From: Pantoea sp. IMH
GTDB lineage: Bacteria; Pseudomonadota; Gammaproteobacteria; Enterobacterales; Enterobacteriaceae
Length of the DNA stretch: 64,000 bases
Assembly: GCF_000599885.1 (NCBI RefSeq)
Contig: NZ_JFGT01000006.1
Coordinates: forward strand, 434,001 to 498,000
Direction: 5' to 3'
Of this stretch, positions 8,036 through 17,229 are shown piece after piece. A model generated the notes under the pieces. The model was not told the origin of the DNA. It made no database searches and saw only the letters and a program-made list of their open reading frames with translations. The position numbers and the translations under genes are program-made. Each line of letters opens with the position of its first letter. Positions within the stretch are counted from its first letter, which is position 1.

Positions 8036-8842
8036 ATGGACATTCAGGCAATTAAACAGACAGCGCGGCAGGCCCGACGCTATGTCCTGCAGATGAATCA
8101 TCGGGCCGGCAAAGGACATACCGGCGCCGATCTTTCAGAGGTAGATATCATCTGCACGCTCTACATGGCGGTGATGAACAGAGAGGCGGAAAGGCCCGAT
8201 CAGGATCGCTTCATTCTTTCTAAAGGGCATGGCGCGGGCGGCCTTTACTGTAGCGCTGCCGCCATGGGGCTGATCGACCCGGCCGTACTGGATCAGTTTA
8301 TGGGCGACGATACGCTGCTGGCGGGTCATCCGGTACGCCAGAAGCTGCCGGACCTGGTGGAGATCAACTCCGGCGGTCTCGGCCATGGTTTACCTATCGG
8401 TGTGGGGCTGGCGCTGGGTAATCAGCTCGCCGGTCGGGGCCACCGCCGCGCATTCGTCCTGCTGGGAGATGGTGAACTGGCTGAGGGGTCGAACTGGGAG
8501 GCGGCCATGTCCGCCAGTAAATTCAAACTGGATAATCTGATCGCCATTGTCGATCGCAACCGCCTGCAGCTGGCGGGCAAAACGGAAGATATCATGCCCC
8601 TGGAGCCGCTGGCGGATAAGTGGCTCGCCTTTGGTTTCGAGGTGGTGGAGTGCGACGGCCACGATCCCGAGGCGCTGATTGACGCTATCAACCGGCCATC
8701 AGCGGGCAAACCACGGGTGATCCTCGCCAATACGGAAAAAGGCCATGGCATCTCGTTTATGGCAAACGTCCCCGCCTGGCACCATGCGGTCCCGAACGAT
8801 GAGCAGCTGGCACTTGGGCTGGCAGAGCTGGAGGAAAACTGA
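8036..8842 (+). CDS. Split transketolase, N-terminal (thiamine diphosphate) subunit
   Basis: One half of a two-subunit transketolase. It contains the TPP/Mg binding module: SKGHG at residues 62-66 and GDGELAEGSNWEA from residue 144, with Asp-Gly at 145-146. It has 268 residues. The ATG at 8036 has a GAGGTGAGG ribosome-binding stretch just upstream; extending to 7937 adds 33 residues with no conserved character. The stop shares one base with the next start (TGATG), so both halves are likely made in equal amounts. Split transketolases of this kind in sugar loci include apulose-4-phosphate transketolase; the actual donor here is unknown. Confidence 0.92.
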   Translation: MDIQAIKQTARQARRYVLQMNHRAGKGHTGADLSEVDIICTLYMAVMNREAERPDQDRFILSKGHGAGGLYCSAAAMGLIDPAVLDQFMGDDTLLAGHPVRQKLPDLVEINSGGLGHGLPIGVGLALGNQLAGRGHRRAFVLLGDGELAEGSNWEAAMSASKFKLDNLIAIVDRNRLQLAGKTEDIMPLEPLADKWLAFGFEVVECDGHDPEALIDAINRPSAGKPRVILANTEKGHGISFMANVPAWHHAVPNDEQLALGLAELEEN

Positions 8843-9756
8843 TGCAAGATCTACGTGACGCCGTCATCGCCACCCTGGTGGAAGAACAGAATAATGGGGC
8901 CAACCTCAGCGTGATGGTGGCTGATTCAACCTCAACATCGAAAATCGCGCCCTTTGAAAAGGCTTTTCCTGACCGGGTCATCAACGTCGGTATCGCCGAG
9001 CAGAACATGGTCGGCATGGCGGCGGGCGTGGCCCTCAGCGGTCGTACCGTCTTCACCGCCAATGCCGCGCCTTTCCTGTTTGCCCGCTCAAATGAGCAGG
9101 TTAAAAATGATATCTGCTACACCGAAACCAACGTGAAAATGCTGGGCCTGAATGCCGGTTTCGCCTACGGCCCGCTGGGTGCCACCCACCACTGCACCAA
9201 CGATATCGCCATTGCCCGCACGTTCGGCAACCTGCAAATTTTCGCGCCGGCGGATGCGGTGCAGGCAAGCGCCATCGCCCGCTACGCCATTGCGCACAAC
9301 GGCCCGGTTTATATCCGTATGGACAGCGACAAAGTGCCGGTGCTGCACGACGACGATTATCGTTTCGAGCCGGGCAAGCCTGAGATTTTGCAGCAGGGCG
9401 AAGGGACGGTCGTTTTCTGCCTGGGCACGCTGGCGCACGAGGCGCTGGCGGCGAAGGACTCGCGCATCACTATCGTCTCACTGCCTTCTTTATGGCCGCT
9501 TGATGAAGCGGCGGTGGTAGCGCTGATTGCCCGTCACCAGCAGGTGATCACCATGGAGGAGCATGTTCTGAGCGGCGGTCTGAGCAGCATTATTGGTGAA
9601 ATCCTGCTGCGTCACGGGCTGCGCCAGCGCTTTACGCCGCTCGGCATCCCGGCGTATGAGTTCACCCACAGCAGCAGCCGCGCCGCGCTGCGCCGGCAGT
9701 TCCGTATTGATGCCGAAGGGCTGAAAAGTACGCTGAACCAGGCCGCCGCCGCCTGA
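8842..9756 (+). CDS. Split transketolase, C-terminal subunit
   Basis: Second half of the transketolase, 304 residues, with the pyrimidine-binding domain and its catalytic glutamate (GIAEQNM, Glu53), followed by the C-terminal domain (VITMEEHVLSGG near 235). It partners the preceding gene in a heterotetramer, by analogy with other split transketolases. It joins a two-carbon unit from a ketose phosphate to an aldose phosphate, linking the imported compound to central carbon metabolism. The next gene starts ten bases after the stop. Confidence 0.92.
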   Translation: MQDLRDAVIATLVEEQNNGANLSVMVADSTSTSKIAPFEKAFPDRVINVGIAEQNMVGMAAGVALSGRTVFTANAAPFLFARSNEQVKNDICYTETNVKMLGLNAGFAYGPLGATHHCTNDIAIARTFGNLQIFAPADAVQASAIARYAIAHNGPVYIRMDSDKVPVLHDDDYRFEPGKPEILQQGEGTVVFCLGTLAHEALAAKDSRITIVSLPSLWPLDEAAVVALIARHQQVITMEEHVLSGGLSSIIGEILLRHGLRQRFTPLGIPAYEFTHSSSRAALRRQFRIDAEGLKSTLNQAAAA

Positions 9757-9766
9757 GGAGAGAACG

Positions 9767-10564
9767 ATGAGCAATGAATATGACGTAAATCTGCGCTACG
9801 GCGTCGATACCAACATGGATCTGAGTGGCAAGGTGGCGATCGTGACCGGCGGCCTCGGTGGTATCGCGATGGCCAGCAACCAGATGCTGCTGGAAAAGGG
9901 CGCCCGGCTGGCGCTGCTTTACCCCGCTTTCGAACAGGCTAAGGTCAGCGACGTGGCCGGTCAGTTTGACAGCGAGCGCGTGCAGTTTGTGGTCTGCGAC
10001 GTCACCGATCCTGACTCAGTAGAACAGGCCGTCTCCCAGGTGGAAGCGCACTATGGACAGATCGATATCCTGGTGAACTGCGCGGGCTACGTGATGTTGC
10101 AACCGGTGCTGGAAACGGACTTCAGCGAATGGCAGAAGCAGATCGCAGTCAATCTGACCGGGCCGTTTCTCTGTTCACAGGCGGTGGCAAAGCGGATGGT
10201 GAAGGCGGGGCGCGGCGGCAAAATTATCAATATCGCCTCGCAGGCCGCCTCCATCGCCATCGACAATCACGTTGCCTACACGTCGGCGAAGGCAGGCCTG
10301 CTGGGAATGACCAAAGTGATGGCGAAGGAGTTCGCGCCGCACAAAATCAACGTTAACACCCTGTCGCCGACGGTTGTGCTGACGCCAATGGGGGAAAAAG
10401 CCTGGCGCGGTGAAAAAGGCGACGCCATGAAGCAGTTAATCCCCTTAGGCCGCTTCGCCTATACCGATGAAATTGCCGCCGCCGTGCTCTTTTTCGCCAG
10501 CAACGGCAGCGACATGATCACCGGCGCCGACCTGATGATCGATGGCGGCTTCACTATCTGGTAA
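9767..10564 (+). CDS. Short-chain dehydrogenase (polyol/sugar oxidoreductase)
   Basis: Classical SDR of 265 residues, probably NAD-dependent and acting on a sugar alcohol. The nucleotide motif is TGGLGGIA (27-34), with Ala where the last glycine of TGxxxGxG is usual. Asn129, Ser158, Tyr171 and Lys175 form the catalytic set, and a VNCAG strand motif lies near 103. The N-terminal extension before the Rossmann fold (about 18 residues, ending NMDLSGKVAIVTGG) is seen in polyol dehydrogenases of arabitol and threitol type. GAGGAGAG precedes the ATG. It is the first of two SDRs in the operon; which oxidation each performs cannot be told from sequence. Confidence 0.88.
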   Translation: MSNEYDVNLRYGVDTNMDLSGKVAIVTGGLGGIAMASNQMLLEKGARLALLYPAFEQAKVSDVAGQFDSERVQFVVCDVTDPDSVEQAVSQVEAHYGQIDILVNCAGYVMLQPVLETDFSEWQKQIAVNLTGPFLCSQAVAKRMVKAGRGGKIINIASQAASIAIDNHVAYTSAKAGLLGMTKVMAKEFAPHKINVNTLSPTVVLTPMGEKAWRGEKGDAMKQLIPLGRFAYTDEIAAAVLFFASNGSDMITGADLMIDGGFTIW

Positions 10565-10635
10565 AGCCGAAAAATAGTGTTCCAGCTCGTGTCGTACCCT
10601 ACAAAACCGATAACAACAGAGAGAGAGAACATCTT

Positions 10636-11571
10636 ATGAAAATCCGTTTAACGTTGTTAGCCCTTGCCACAGCCTGCGTTTTCTCACCTGCGGTGCTGGC
10701 CGCAGAGAAAGGCACCATTATGATCCTGGTGAACTCGCTGGATAACCCTTATTACGCTTCCGAAGCCAAAGGGGCCAATACCCAGGCTCAGGCGCTGGGC
10801 TATAAAACCACGGTGCTTTCCCACGGGGAAGATGTGAAAAAACAGAGCGAACTGATCGATGCCGCGATCGGTAAAAAGGTACAGGGAATTATTCTCGATA
10901 ACGCTGACTCCACCGCCAGCGTGGCGGCGATAAAAAAGGCGAAAGACGCAGGTATTCCCGTGGTGCTGATTAACCGCGAAATCCCGGTCGATGACGTGGC
11001 GCTGGCGCAGATCACCCATAACAACTTCCAGGCCGGTTCCGACGTGGCGAACGTCTTCGTTGAGAAAATGGGCGAGCAGGGCAAATACGCCGAGCTGACC
11101 TGCAATCTGGCGGACAATAACTGCGTGACCCGCTCCAAATCTTTCCATCAGGTGCTCGATCAGTACCCCGATATGCAGAGCGTGGCGAAACAGGATGCCA
11201 AAGGCACCCTGATCGATGGCAAACGCATTATGGACAGCATTTTACAGGCGCACCCTGACGTGAAAGGTGTTATTTGCGGCAACGGTCCGGTGGCGCTGGG
11301 CGCTATCGCCGCGCTGAAAGCGGCGGGACGCGATGATGTGATCGTGGTCGGCATTGACGGCAGCAACGAGGAGCGTGACGCGGTTAAGGCGGGAACGCTT
11401 AAGGCGACCGTCATGCTCCAGGCCCAGGCGATTGCCGCTCAGGGCGTCACCGATCTCGACAACTACATTCAGAAAGGCACCAGCCCGGCCAAACAGCGCG
11501 TGATGTTCCGCGGCATTCTGATCGATCAACAGAACGCCAGCAAGGTGCAGGATTTCAATTTCAAATCCTGA
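10636..11571 (+). CDS. Sugar ABC transporter periplasmic binding protein (RbsB-like)
   Basis: Periplasmic receptor of the ribose-type importer encoded downstream. The 311-residue precursor has a clear Sec signal peptide with cleavage probably after Ala22 (PAVLA|AEKG). A Peripla_BP_4 fold follows: GTIMILVNSLDNPYYASEAK, a hinge motif around IILDNAD, and [29 protein letters not shown] lies 7-14 bases upstream of the ATG. Binding proteins of this clade take pentoses, hexoses or polyols; ligand identity is not visible in the sequence. A strong hairpin follows the gene, consistent with higher expression than the membrane components. Confidence 0.92.
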   Translation: MKIRLTLLALATACVFSPAVLAAEKGTIMILVNSLDNPYYASEAKGANTQAQALGYKTTVLSHGEDVKKQSELIDAAIGKKVQGIILDNADSTASVAAIKKAKDAGIPVVLINREIPVDDVALAQITHNNFQAGSDVANVFVEKMGEQGKYAELTCNLADNNCVTRSKSFHQVLDQYPDMQSVAKQDAKGTLIDGKRIMDSILQAHPDVKGVICGNGPVALGAIAALKAAGRDDVIVVGIDGSNEERDAVKAGTLKATVMLQAQAIAAQGVTDLDNYIQKGTSPAKQRVMFRGILIDQQNASKVQDFNFKS

Positions 11572-11592
11572 CGGATAACCCTCACGACACTG

Positions 11593-11612
11593 GCGCCTCC
11601 AGGCGGAGGCGC
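11593..11612 (+). promoter_or_regulatory. Intercistronic hairpin after the binding-protein gene
   Basis: GCGCCTCC (11593-11600) and GGAGGCGC (11605-11612) form a perfect eight-pair stem with a four-base loop and no T-run. Stem-loops at this position in binding-protein operons stabilise the upstream mRNA and lower downstream expression. Confidence 0.6.
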
Positions 11613-11626
11613 GAAGGAGAAGCGTT

Positions 11627-12262
11627 ATGACCAGGCGAATCTGGCTGGCAACGACACTGTTACTGCTCGGCGGCTGCCGCATCGTCTCCCAGCAGGAGCT
11701 GGCCGATCTGAAAAATCCCCCTAATCCTCATCTGGCGGATGTCAGCAGCGTTTACGCCAGCAAAATCGTCCCGCAGGTAGTTAGCGAGGCCAGACCGCTT
11801 AATGAACTGATGCAGGCGCTGGCGGCGGCAAAAGATGTCGACAGCGCCTGTCAGCAGCTGGGCTACCGCAGCCAGGCTGAGAACCCCTGCGTCTTCAGCG
11901 TAAAGGTGGCGGGAACCGTGACAGAGGTCAATACCACTTCCCGCAGTGGAAAAATGACGCTGAAACAGGTCGACGGCCAGACGGTGAAAGTACAGATCGG
12001 TCCAATCATTCGCGGCACCGCGCTGCGTGATGCCTATCGGGGCGCGAGCTATCAGGATTTCAACGATCAGGTGTTGTTTGGCGATTATGGCAAAGCTATC
12101 AATGCGCTGGCCGCTGACGAAATCGAAAAACTGCAGCCGAAAGTGGGTGACCGGGTAGAGGTGAACGGCGTGTTCAGCAGTTGGGATCTGCCGCAGCGCG
12201 CGCCAGATATCACGCCGGTGCGCGTGGTGCGAGAGGGAGGTGGTGACAATGGTGCACAGTGA
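11627..12262 (+). CDS. DUF2291 family lipoprotein
   Basis: Predicted lipoprotein of 211 residues with signal and lipobox LLGGC (Cys17 is the lipidated residue). The mature part contains an OB-like segment (VAGTVTEVNTTSRSGKMTL), matching the DUF2291 family that recurs in ribose-type ABC sugar operons. Its role is not established; an accessory function at the membrane near the importer is inference from gene order. It overlaps the ATPase gene by 14 bases, and its 3' end supplies GGGAGG as that gene's ribosome-binding site. Confidence 0.85.
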   Translation: MTRRIWLATTLLLLGGCRIVSQQELADLKNPPNPHLADVSSVYASKIVPQVVSEARPLNELMQALAAAKDVDSACQQLGYRSQAENPCVFSVKVAGTVTEVNTTSRSGKMTLKQVDGQTVKVQIGPIIRGTALRDAYRGASYQDFNDQVLFGDYGKAINALAADEIEKLQPKVGDRVEVNGVFSSWDLPQRAPDITPVRVVREGGGDNGAQ

Positions 12263-13799
12263 AGCCGACAACCTGACGCCGGTCAGCGACCAGCCGGAAG
12301 TCATTATCGAAACCCGCAACGTATCGCGGCTCTATCCGGGCGTCACCGCGCTCGATCAGGTGAATTACCGGGTTTACCGCAACAAGGTTAACGTCCTGAT
12401 TGGCGAAAACGGCGCGGGCAAGTCCACCATGATGAAGCTGCTGGCCGGCGTGGAGGTGCCTTCCTCGGGCCAGATCCTGCTGGATGGCGAGCCGGTCACG
12501 CTGGGGTCGACGCAGCAGGCGGAGAAACACGGTATCAGCATTATTTTCCAGGAGCTGAACCTCTTTCCCAATATGAATGTGATGGACAACATTTTTATCG
12601 GCAACGAGTTTTTTCAGCGCGGGAGAATTAATGAGAAATATCAGTACCAGCTGGCCAGAGCGCTGCTTGAACGGCTGGAGCTGGATGTGGACCCCTATGC
12701 GGCGCTGAATGAGCTGGGGATCGGCCACCAGCAGCTGGTGGAGATTGCCCGCGCGCTCTCCAAGGACACCCGCGTGCTGATCATGGATGAGCCTACCTCC
12801 GCGCTCAGCCAGTCAGAAGTTAAGATCCTCTTTAACGTGATTGAAGCGCTGAAGCGGCGGGGTGTCACCATCATCTATATCTCGCACCGCCTTGAGGAGC
12901 TGATGGAGATAGGTGACCACATCACGATTTTCCGCGATGGCCGTTTTATCTGTGAGCGCGATGTGCGCGACGCCAGCGTGCCCTGGATCATTGAGCAGAT
13001 GGTAGGCGACAAGAAAAAGCACTTTGATTATCAGGCGGCTGAACAGCATGAAACGGTACTTGAGGTCAGCGGCCTGACCGCGCTGGCACAGAACGGCGGC
13101 TATAAGCTCAATGACATCTCGTTCAGCCTGCGCAAGGGCGAGGTGATTGGTATATACGGCTTGCTGGGCGCGGGACGTACCGAACTTTTCAAAGGGATGA
13201 TCGGCCTGATGGCCTGTCAGAGCGGCAGCGTCAGCCTTAACGGGGAGCCGCTGGCGGGGCGCAACTTCCAGTACCGGCTGAAAAAAGGGCTGGCGCTGGT
13301 CCCGGAGGATCGTAAAGGCGAAGGGGTGATCGAACTGATGTCCATCCGGACCAATATGACCCTCAGTGATTTAAGCCTGAAAGGATTTCGCCGGGCGCTT
13401 GCTCCGCTGCGTCCGCAGCAGGAGGAAGAGAGCGTTAATCAGATGATCCAGCGGCTGGCGATAAAAGTCAGTGACGCGGAGCTGCCGATCACCTCGCTGA
13501 GCGGCGGCAACCAGCAAAAAGTGGTGCTGGGTAAAGCGCTGATGACCCGGCCAGAAGTGGTCCTGCTTGACGAACCCACCCGCGGCATTGATGTCGGTGC
13601 CAAAACGGATGTTTATCACCTGATCGGTTCCATGGCCCGCGAAGGGCTGGCCGTAATGTTCTCCTCCTCGGAACTGGATGAGGTGATGGCGCTGGCCGAC
13701 CGCGTTCTGGTGATGGCGGATGGAAAAATTACCGCCGATTTAACCCGGAAAGACGCGACGCGGGAAAAACTGATCGTCGCCTCCACGCCGCACGATTAA
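12249..13799 (+). CDS. Sugar ABC transporter ATP-binding protein (RbsA-like, tandem ATPase)
   Basis: Cytoplasmic ATPase of the importer, 516 residues with two fused nucleotide-binding domains as in RbsA/XylG. The first domain has Walker A GENGAGKST (52-60) and Walker B LIMDEPTSA. The second has the LSGGNQQKV signature and LLDEPTRGIDVGAK, while its Walker A position reads GLLGAGRTE, the degenerate form typical for this class. ATG 12249 has GGGAGG eight bases upstream; a GTG at 12240 is possible but lies inside that site. It sits between the lipoprotein and permease genes of the same operon. Confidence 0.94.
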   Translation: MVHSEADNLTPVSDQPEVIIETRNVSRLYPGVTALDQVNYRVYRNKVNVLIGENGAGKSTMMKLLAGVEVPSSGQILLDGEPVTLGSTQQAEKHGISIIFQELNLFPNMNVMDNIFIGNEFFQRGRINEKYQYQLARALLERLELDVDPYAALNELGIGHQQLVEIARALSKDTRVLIMDEPTSALSQSEVKILFNVIEALKRRGVTIIYISHRLEELMEIGDHITIFRDGRFICERDVRDASVPWIIEQMVGDKKKHFDYQAAEQHETVLEVSGLTALAQNGGYKLNDISFSLRKGEVIGIYGLLGAGRTELFKGMIGLMACQSGSVSLNGEPLAGRNFQYRLKKGLALVPEDRKGEGVIELMSIRTNMTLSDLSLKGFRRALAPLRPQQEEESVNQMIQRLAIKVSDAELPITSLSGGNQQKVVLGKALMTRPEVVLLDEPTRGIDVGAKTDVYHLIGSMAREGLAVMFSSSELDEVMALADRVLVMADGKITADLTRKDATREKLIVASTPHD

Positions 13800-13843
13800 T
13801 CAGGCATTTGCTCCCTCCCGCAAGGGACGTTGAGGAACACACC

Positions 13844-14911
13844 ATGAATCAGAAATACCTGCTCTATATGTACCTGCTTAAGGCGCGCACTTTTATTGCG
13901 CTGCTTATCGTGATCGGCTTCTTCAGCGTGATGGTGCCGAACTTTCTGACCCCGTCCAACCTGCTGATTATGACTCAGCATGTGGCGATCACCGGCCTTC
14001 TGGCGATCGGTATGACGCTGGTGATCCTGACCGGCGGCATCGATCTTTCCGTCGGCGCGGTCGCCGGGATCTGCGGCATGGTCGCCGGTGCGCTCCTGAC
14101 CAGCGGCATCCCCATCTGGGGTGGCAATATTCTGTTTCTGAACGTGCCTGAGGTGATCCTGGTTGTGGCGTTGTTCGGCATTGTTGTCGGTTTAATCAAC
14201 GGAACGGTGATTACACGGCTGGGCGTAGCCCCCTTTATCTGTACGCTGGGGATGATGTATATAGCACGCGGCGCGGCGCTGCTTTTCAATAATGGCGGCA
14301 CCTACGCTAACCTGGTGGGCGAGCCTGCGCTGAACAATACCGGCTTCGCCTTCCTCGGTTCCGGCACGCTGCTGGGCATCTATATTCCGATCTGGCTGAT
14401 GGTCGCTTTCCTGCTGCTGGGGCTTTACATCACCCGGAAAACGCCGCTGGGACGCTATATCTACGCCAGCGGCGGTAATGAGTCGGCAGCGCGTCTGGCG
14501 GGTGTGCCCATCGTGAAGGTAAAGATCTTCGTCTACGCCTTCTCTGGCCTCTGTGCAGGGCTGGTCGGCCTGGTAGTCGCCTCACAGCTGCAAACGGCAC
14601 ACCCGATGACCGGCAATATGTTCGAAATGGATGCTATCGGCGCGACGGTGCTGGGCGGAACGGCGCTGGCTGGTGGTCGCGGACGCGTGTCTGGATCAAT
14701 TATCGGCGCGTTTGTGATTGTTTTCCTCGCGGACGGCATGGTGATGATGGGCGTCAGTGATTTCTGGCAAATGGTGATCAAAGGGCTGGTGATCGTGACT
14801 GCCGTGGTCATTGACCAGTTCCAGCAGCGTTTGCAGAGCAAGGTGGTGTTAATGCGTCGGCATGAAAAAAAGCAGGCGGCCGCGCCGCTCTCTGAGGTTA
14901 CCCATGGCTAG
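13844..14911 (+). CDS. Sugar ABC transporter permease (RbsC-like)
   Basis: Inner-membrane channel of the importer, 355 residues, with about eight to ten hydrophobic segments and the BPD_transp_2 fold. Conserved landmarks are LTGGIDLSVGAVAG near residue 62 and LGGTALAGGRGRVSGSIIGA near 270. ATG 13844 has GAGGA seven bases upstream and follows the ATPase stop by 44 bases. The 3' end overlaps the kinase gene by eight bases. A single permease gene implies a homodimeric channel. Confidence 0.93.
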   Translation: MNQKYLLYMYLLKARTFIALLIVIGFFSVMVPNFLTPSNLLIMTQHVAITGLLAIGMTLVILTGGIDLSVGAVAGICGMVAGALLTSGIPIWGGNILFLNVPEVILVVALFGIVVGLINGTVITRLGVAPFICTLGMMYIARGAALLFNNGGTYANLVGEPALNNTGFAFLGSGTLLGIYIPIWLMVAFLLLGLYITRKTPLGRYIYASGGNESAARLAGVPIVKVKIFVYAFSGLCAGLVGLVVASQLQTAHPMTGNMFEMDAIGATVLGGTALAGGRGRVSGSIIGAFVIVFLADGMVMMGVSDFWQMVIKGLVIVTAVVIDQFQQRLQSKVVLMRRHEKKQAAAPLSEVTHG

Positions 14912-16439
14912 AGAAGTGATCGTGGCGCTGGACGAGGGTACCAGCAACGTCAAGGCAGTGGCGATTGACGCACGTGGTCAGGTGGTGGCGAAAGCATCGC
15001 GGCCACTGACGGTCAGCACGCCGCAGCCGGGCTGGGTGGAGCAGGATGGTATGACCCTGCTGACCATGTCGCTTACCGTGCTCCGGGAAGTGATCCAGAC
15101 GGTCGGTGAGAACCGGGTGGCGGCGCTGGCGATCAGTAACCAGCGCGAAACGGTGATGGGATGGAGCCGGTCAGACGGCAAGCCGCTGGCACCGGCGCTC
15201 ACCTGGCAATGTTCGCGAACGGCCGCATTTTGCGACAGGCTGCGCCGCGACGGGCAGGAAGCGCGGATCCGCACCCTTACCGGACTGCCCATCGCGCCGC
15301 TCTTTTCCGCCAGCAAAATGCGCTGGCTACTGGATAACGTCGCCCAGGGAACGACAAGAGCGGCAAACGGCGACATCTGTCTGGGCACCATTGATGCCTG
15401 GCTGCTCTGGCACTTTACCGGCGGCAGGCAGTTCCGCTGTGACACCTCGAATGCGGCGCGGACCCAGCTGCTGAACCTGCAGACCGGCGACTGGGATCCG
15501 GAAATGCTGGCACTATTTGGCCTGCCCAGAGCCGCGTTGCCCGATATTCATCCCTCCTGTGGTCTGTTTGGCACAACGTCGGGTCTGGAAGGGGTGCCTG
15601 ATGGCCTGCCGGTGATGGCGATGATTGGGGATTCTCACGCGGCGCTCTACGGTCATGGTCTGGGCGCACCCGGTGGCGTTAAAGCGACCTACGGCACCGG
15701 ATCGTCGGTGATGGCGCCGCTGGTGACACCCGATACCAGCATTACCGAGCTGGCCACCACTGTCGCCTGGCATGATGGCAGCCAGCTGATTTACGGCCTG
15801 GAAGGCAACATTCCTCATACCGGCGACGGCGTAGCCTGGATGGCGCAGGCGACCGGCCTGACTGACGGTAAGGGACAGGTGCTGGCGCGAGCGCTGCACG
15901 AACTGCCCGCCAGCGTTGAGTCTACGTTAGGCGTTTACTTCGTTCCGGCACTGACCGGGACCGGCGCGCCCTGGTGGGACGATCAGGCGCGGGGCGTGAT
16001 AAGCGGGCTGAGCCGGGGCGTCACGCCCGCCCATCTGATCCGCGCTGCGCTGGAGGCGATCGCCTACCAGATAGCCGATGTCATTCATGCGATGCGCCAG
16101 CATCCCGACTTCCATCTGCAAAGGCTGATGGTTGACGGCGGCCCGACGCAGAATCCCTGGCTGATGCAGTTCCAGGCCGATCTGCTGGGCTGTCCGGTTG
16201 CCCGCAGCAGCACGCCGGAACTTTCCGCGCTTGGCGCAGGACTGCTGGCCCGTAAAGCCGCAGAACAGCTCAGCGAGGATCGCCTGCGAACGCTGCTGCC
16301 TGAACATGAGATCTGGCTGCCGGACGAGGCCCGGCACCAGCAACTACAGCAATCCTGGCATGGCTGGCGTGAGGCGGTAGCCCGCACGCTCTGGCAGCCC
16401 GCCACCCCGTTGAACCAAGGAGAAAACTATGAACCGTAA
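14904..16439 (+). CDS. FGGY-family carbohydrate kinase
   Basis: ATP-dependent sugar or ketose kinase of 511 residues. It resembles glycerol and xylulose kinases: N-terminal phosphate motif LDEGTSNVKA (residues 7-16), PGWVEQD, SNQRETVMGW, and the C-terminal FGGY motif around VDGGPTQNPWLMQFQADLLGCPV. The motif LTGTGAPWWDDQARG near 350 is typical of the family. The start is ATG 14904; a longer reading to 14862 lies within the permease gene. In the proposed pathway it phosphorylates the ketose made by a dehydrogenase, giving the substrate of the split transketolase. Apulose kinase of the D-apiose pathway is one FGGY precedent, but the substrate here is not resolved. Confidence 0.9.
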   Translation: MAREVIVALDEGTSNVKAVAIDARGQVVAKASRPLTVSTPQPGWVEQDGMTLLTMSLTVLREVIQTVGENRVAALAISNQRETVMGWSRSDGKPLAPALTWQCSRTAAFCDRLRRDGQEARIRTLTGLPIAPLFSASKMRWLLDNVAQGTTRAANGDICLGTIDAWLLWHFTGGRQFRCDTSNAARTQLLNLQTGDWDPEMLALFGLPRAALPDIHPSCGLFGTTSGLEGVPDGLPVMAMIGDSHAALYGHGLGAPGGVKATYGTGSSVMAPLVTPDTSITELATTVAWHDGSQLIYGLEGNIPHTGDGVAWMAQATGLTDGKGQVLARALHELPASVESTLGVYFVPALTGTGAPWWDDQARGVISGLSRGVTPAHLIRAALEAIAYQIADVIHAMRQHPDFHLQRLMVDGGPTQNPWLMQFQADLLGCPVARSSTPELSALGAGLLARKAAEQLSEDRLRTLLPEHEIWLPDEARHQQLQQSWHGWREAVARTLWQPATPLNQGENYEP

Positions 16440-17226
16440 TTTTCAGGGAAAAACCGTGGTCATTACCGGCGCCTGTCGTGGCATTGGCGCAGGTATTGCG
16501 GCCCGCTTTGCCCGTGACGGCGCAAATCTGGTGATGGTCTCGAACGATCGGCGCGTGTTTGAAACCGCAGAGCGGCTACAGGCGGAAGAGGGCGGTGATA
16601 TTCTGCCTGTTCAGGCTGATGTGACCGATGAAGCGGAGGTTGCCGATCTCTATGCCCGCGCCGCGGCAAAGTTCGGCACCATTGATGTCTCCATACAGAA
16701 TGCGGGTGTTATCACCATTGCGCCCTTCGATAAAATGCCGAAAGCAGACTTTGAAAAAGTGCTGGCCGTGAATACCACTGGCGTCTGGCTCTGCTGCCGG
16801 GAGGCGGCAAAGTATATGGTCAAACAGCAGTCAGGCAGTCTGATCAATACCTCTTCGGGCCAGGGGCGACAGGGATTTATCTATACGCCACACTATGCCG
16901 CCAGCAAAATGGGAGTCATTGGCATCACACAGAGCCTGGCTCATGAGCTTGCGCCCTGGAATATTACCGTCAACGCTTTCTGTCCCGGCATTATCGAAAG
17001 CGAAATGTGGGACTACAACGACAGGATGTGGGGCGAAATTCTCAGCAGCGAGCGGAAGCAGTATGGTAAAGGTGAACTGATGGCGGAGTGGGTGGAGGGC
17101 ATACCGCTGAAGCGGGCGGGCCAGCCGCAGGACGTGGCCGGGCTGGTCGCCTTCCTGGCGTCCGATGATGCGCGTTACATCACCGGACAGACCATTAATG
17201 TGGATGGTGGTCTGATTATGTCCTGA
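16429..17226 (+). CDS. Second short-chain dehydrogenase of the operon
   Basis: Classical SDR of 265 residues overlapping the kinase gene by 11 bases; AAGGAG sits six bases upstream of its ATG. The nucleotide motif TGACRGIG spans residues 13-20, NAG is at 91-93, and Ser143, Tyr156 and Lys160 form the catalytic triad. It has the long loop after PGII (ESEMWDYNDRMWGE) seen in sorbitol/galactitol-type dehydrogenases. It is only distantly like the first SDR, so the two probably oxidise different substrates or different carbons. It is the last gene of the operon and ends four bases before the convergent PEBP gene. Confidence 0.88.
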   Translation: MNRNFQGKTVVITGACRGIGAGIAARFARDGANLVMVSNDRRVFETAERLQAEEGGDILPVQADVTDEAEVADLYARAAAKFGTIDVSIQNAGVITIAPFDKMPKADFEKVLAVNTTGVWLCCREAAKYMVKQQSGSLINTSSGQGRQGFIYTPHYAASKMGVIGITQSLAHELAPWNITVNAFCPGIIESEMWDYNDRMWGEILSSERKQYGKGELMAEWVEGIPLKRAGQPQDVAGLVAFLASDDARYITGQTINVDGGLIMS

Positions 17227-17229
17227 ACA

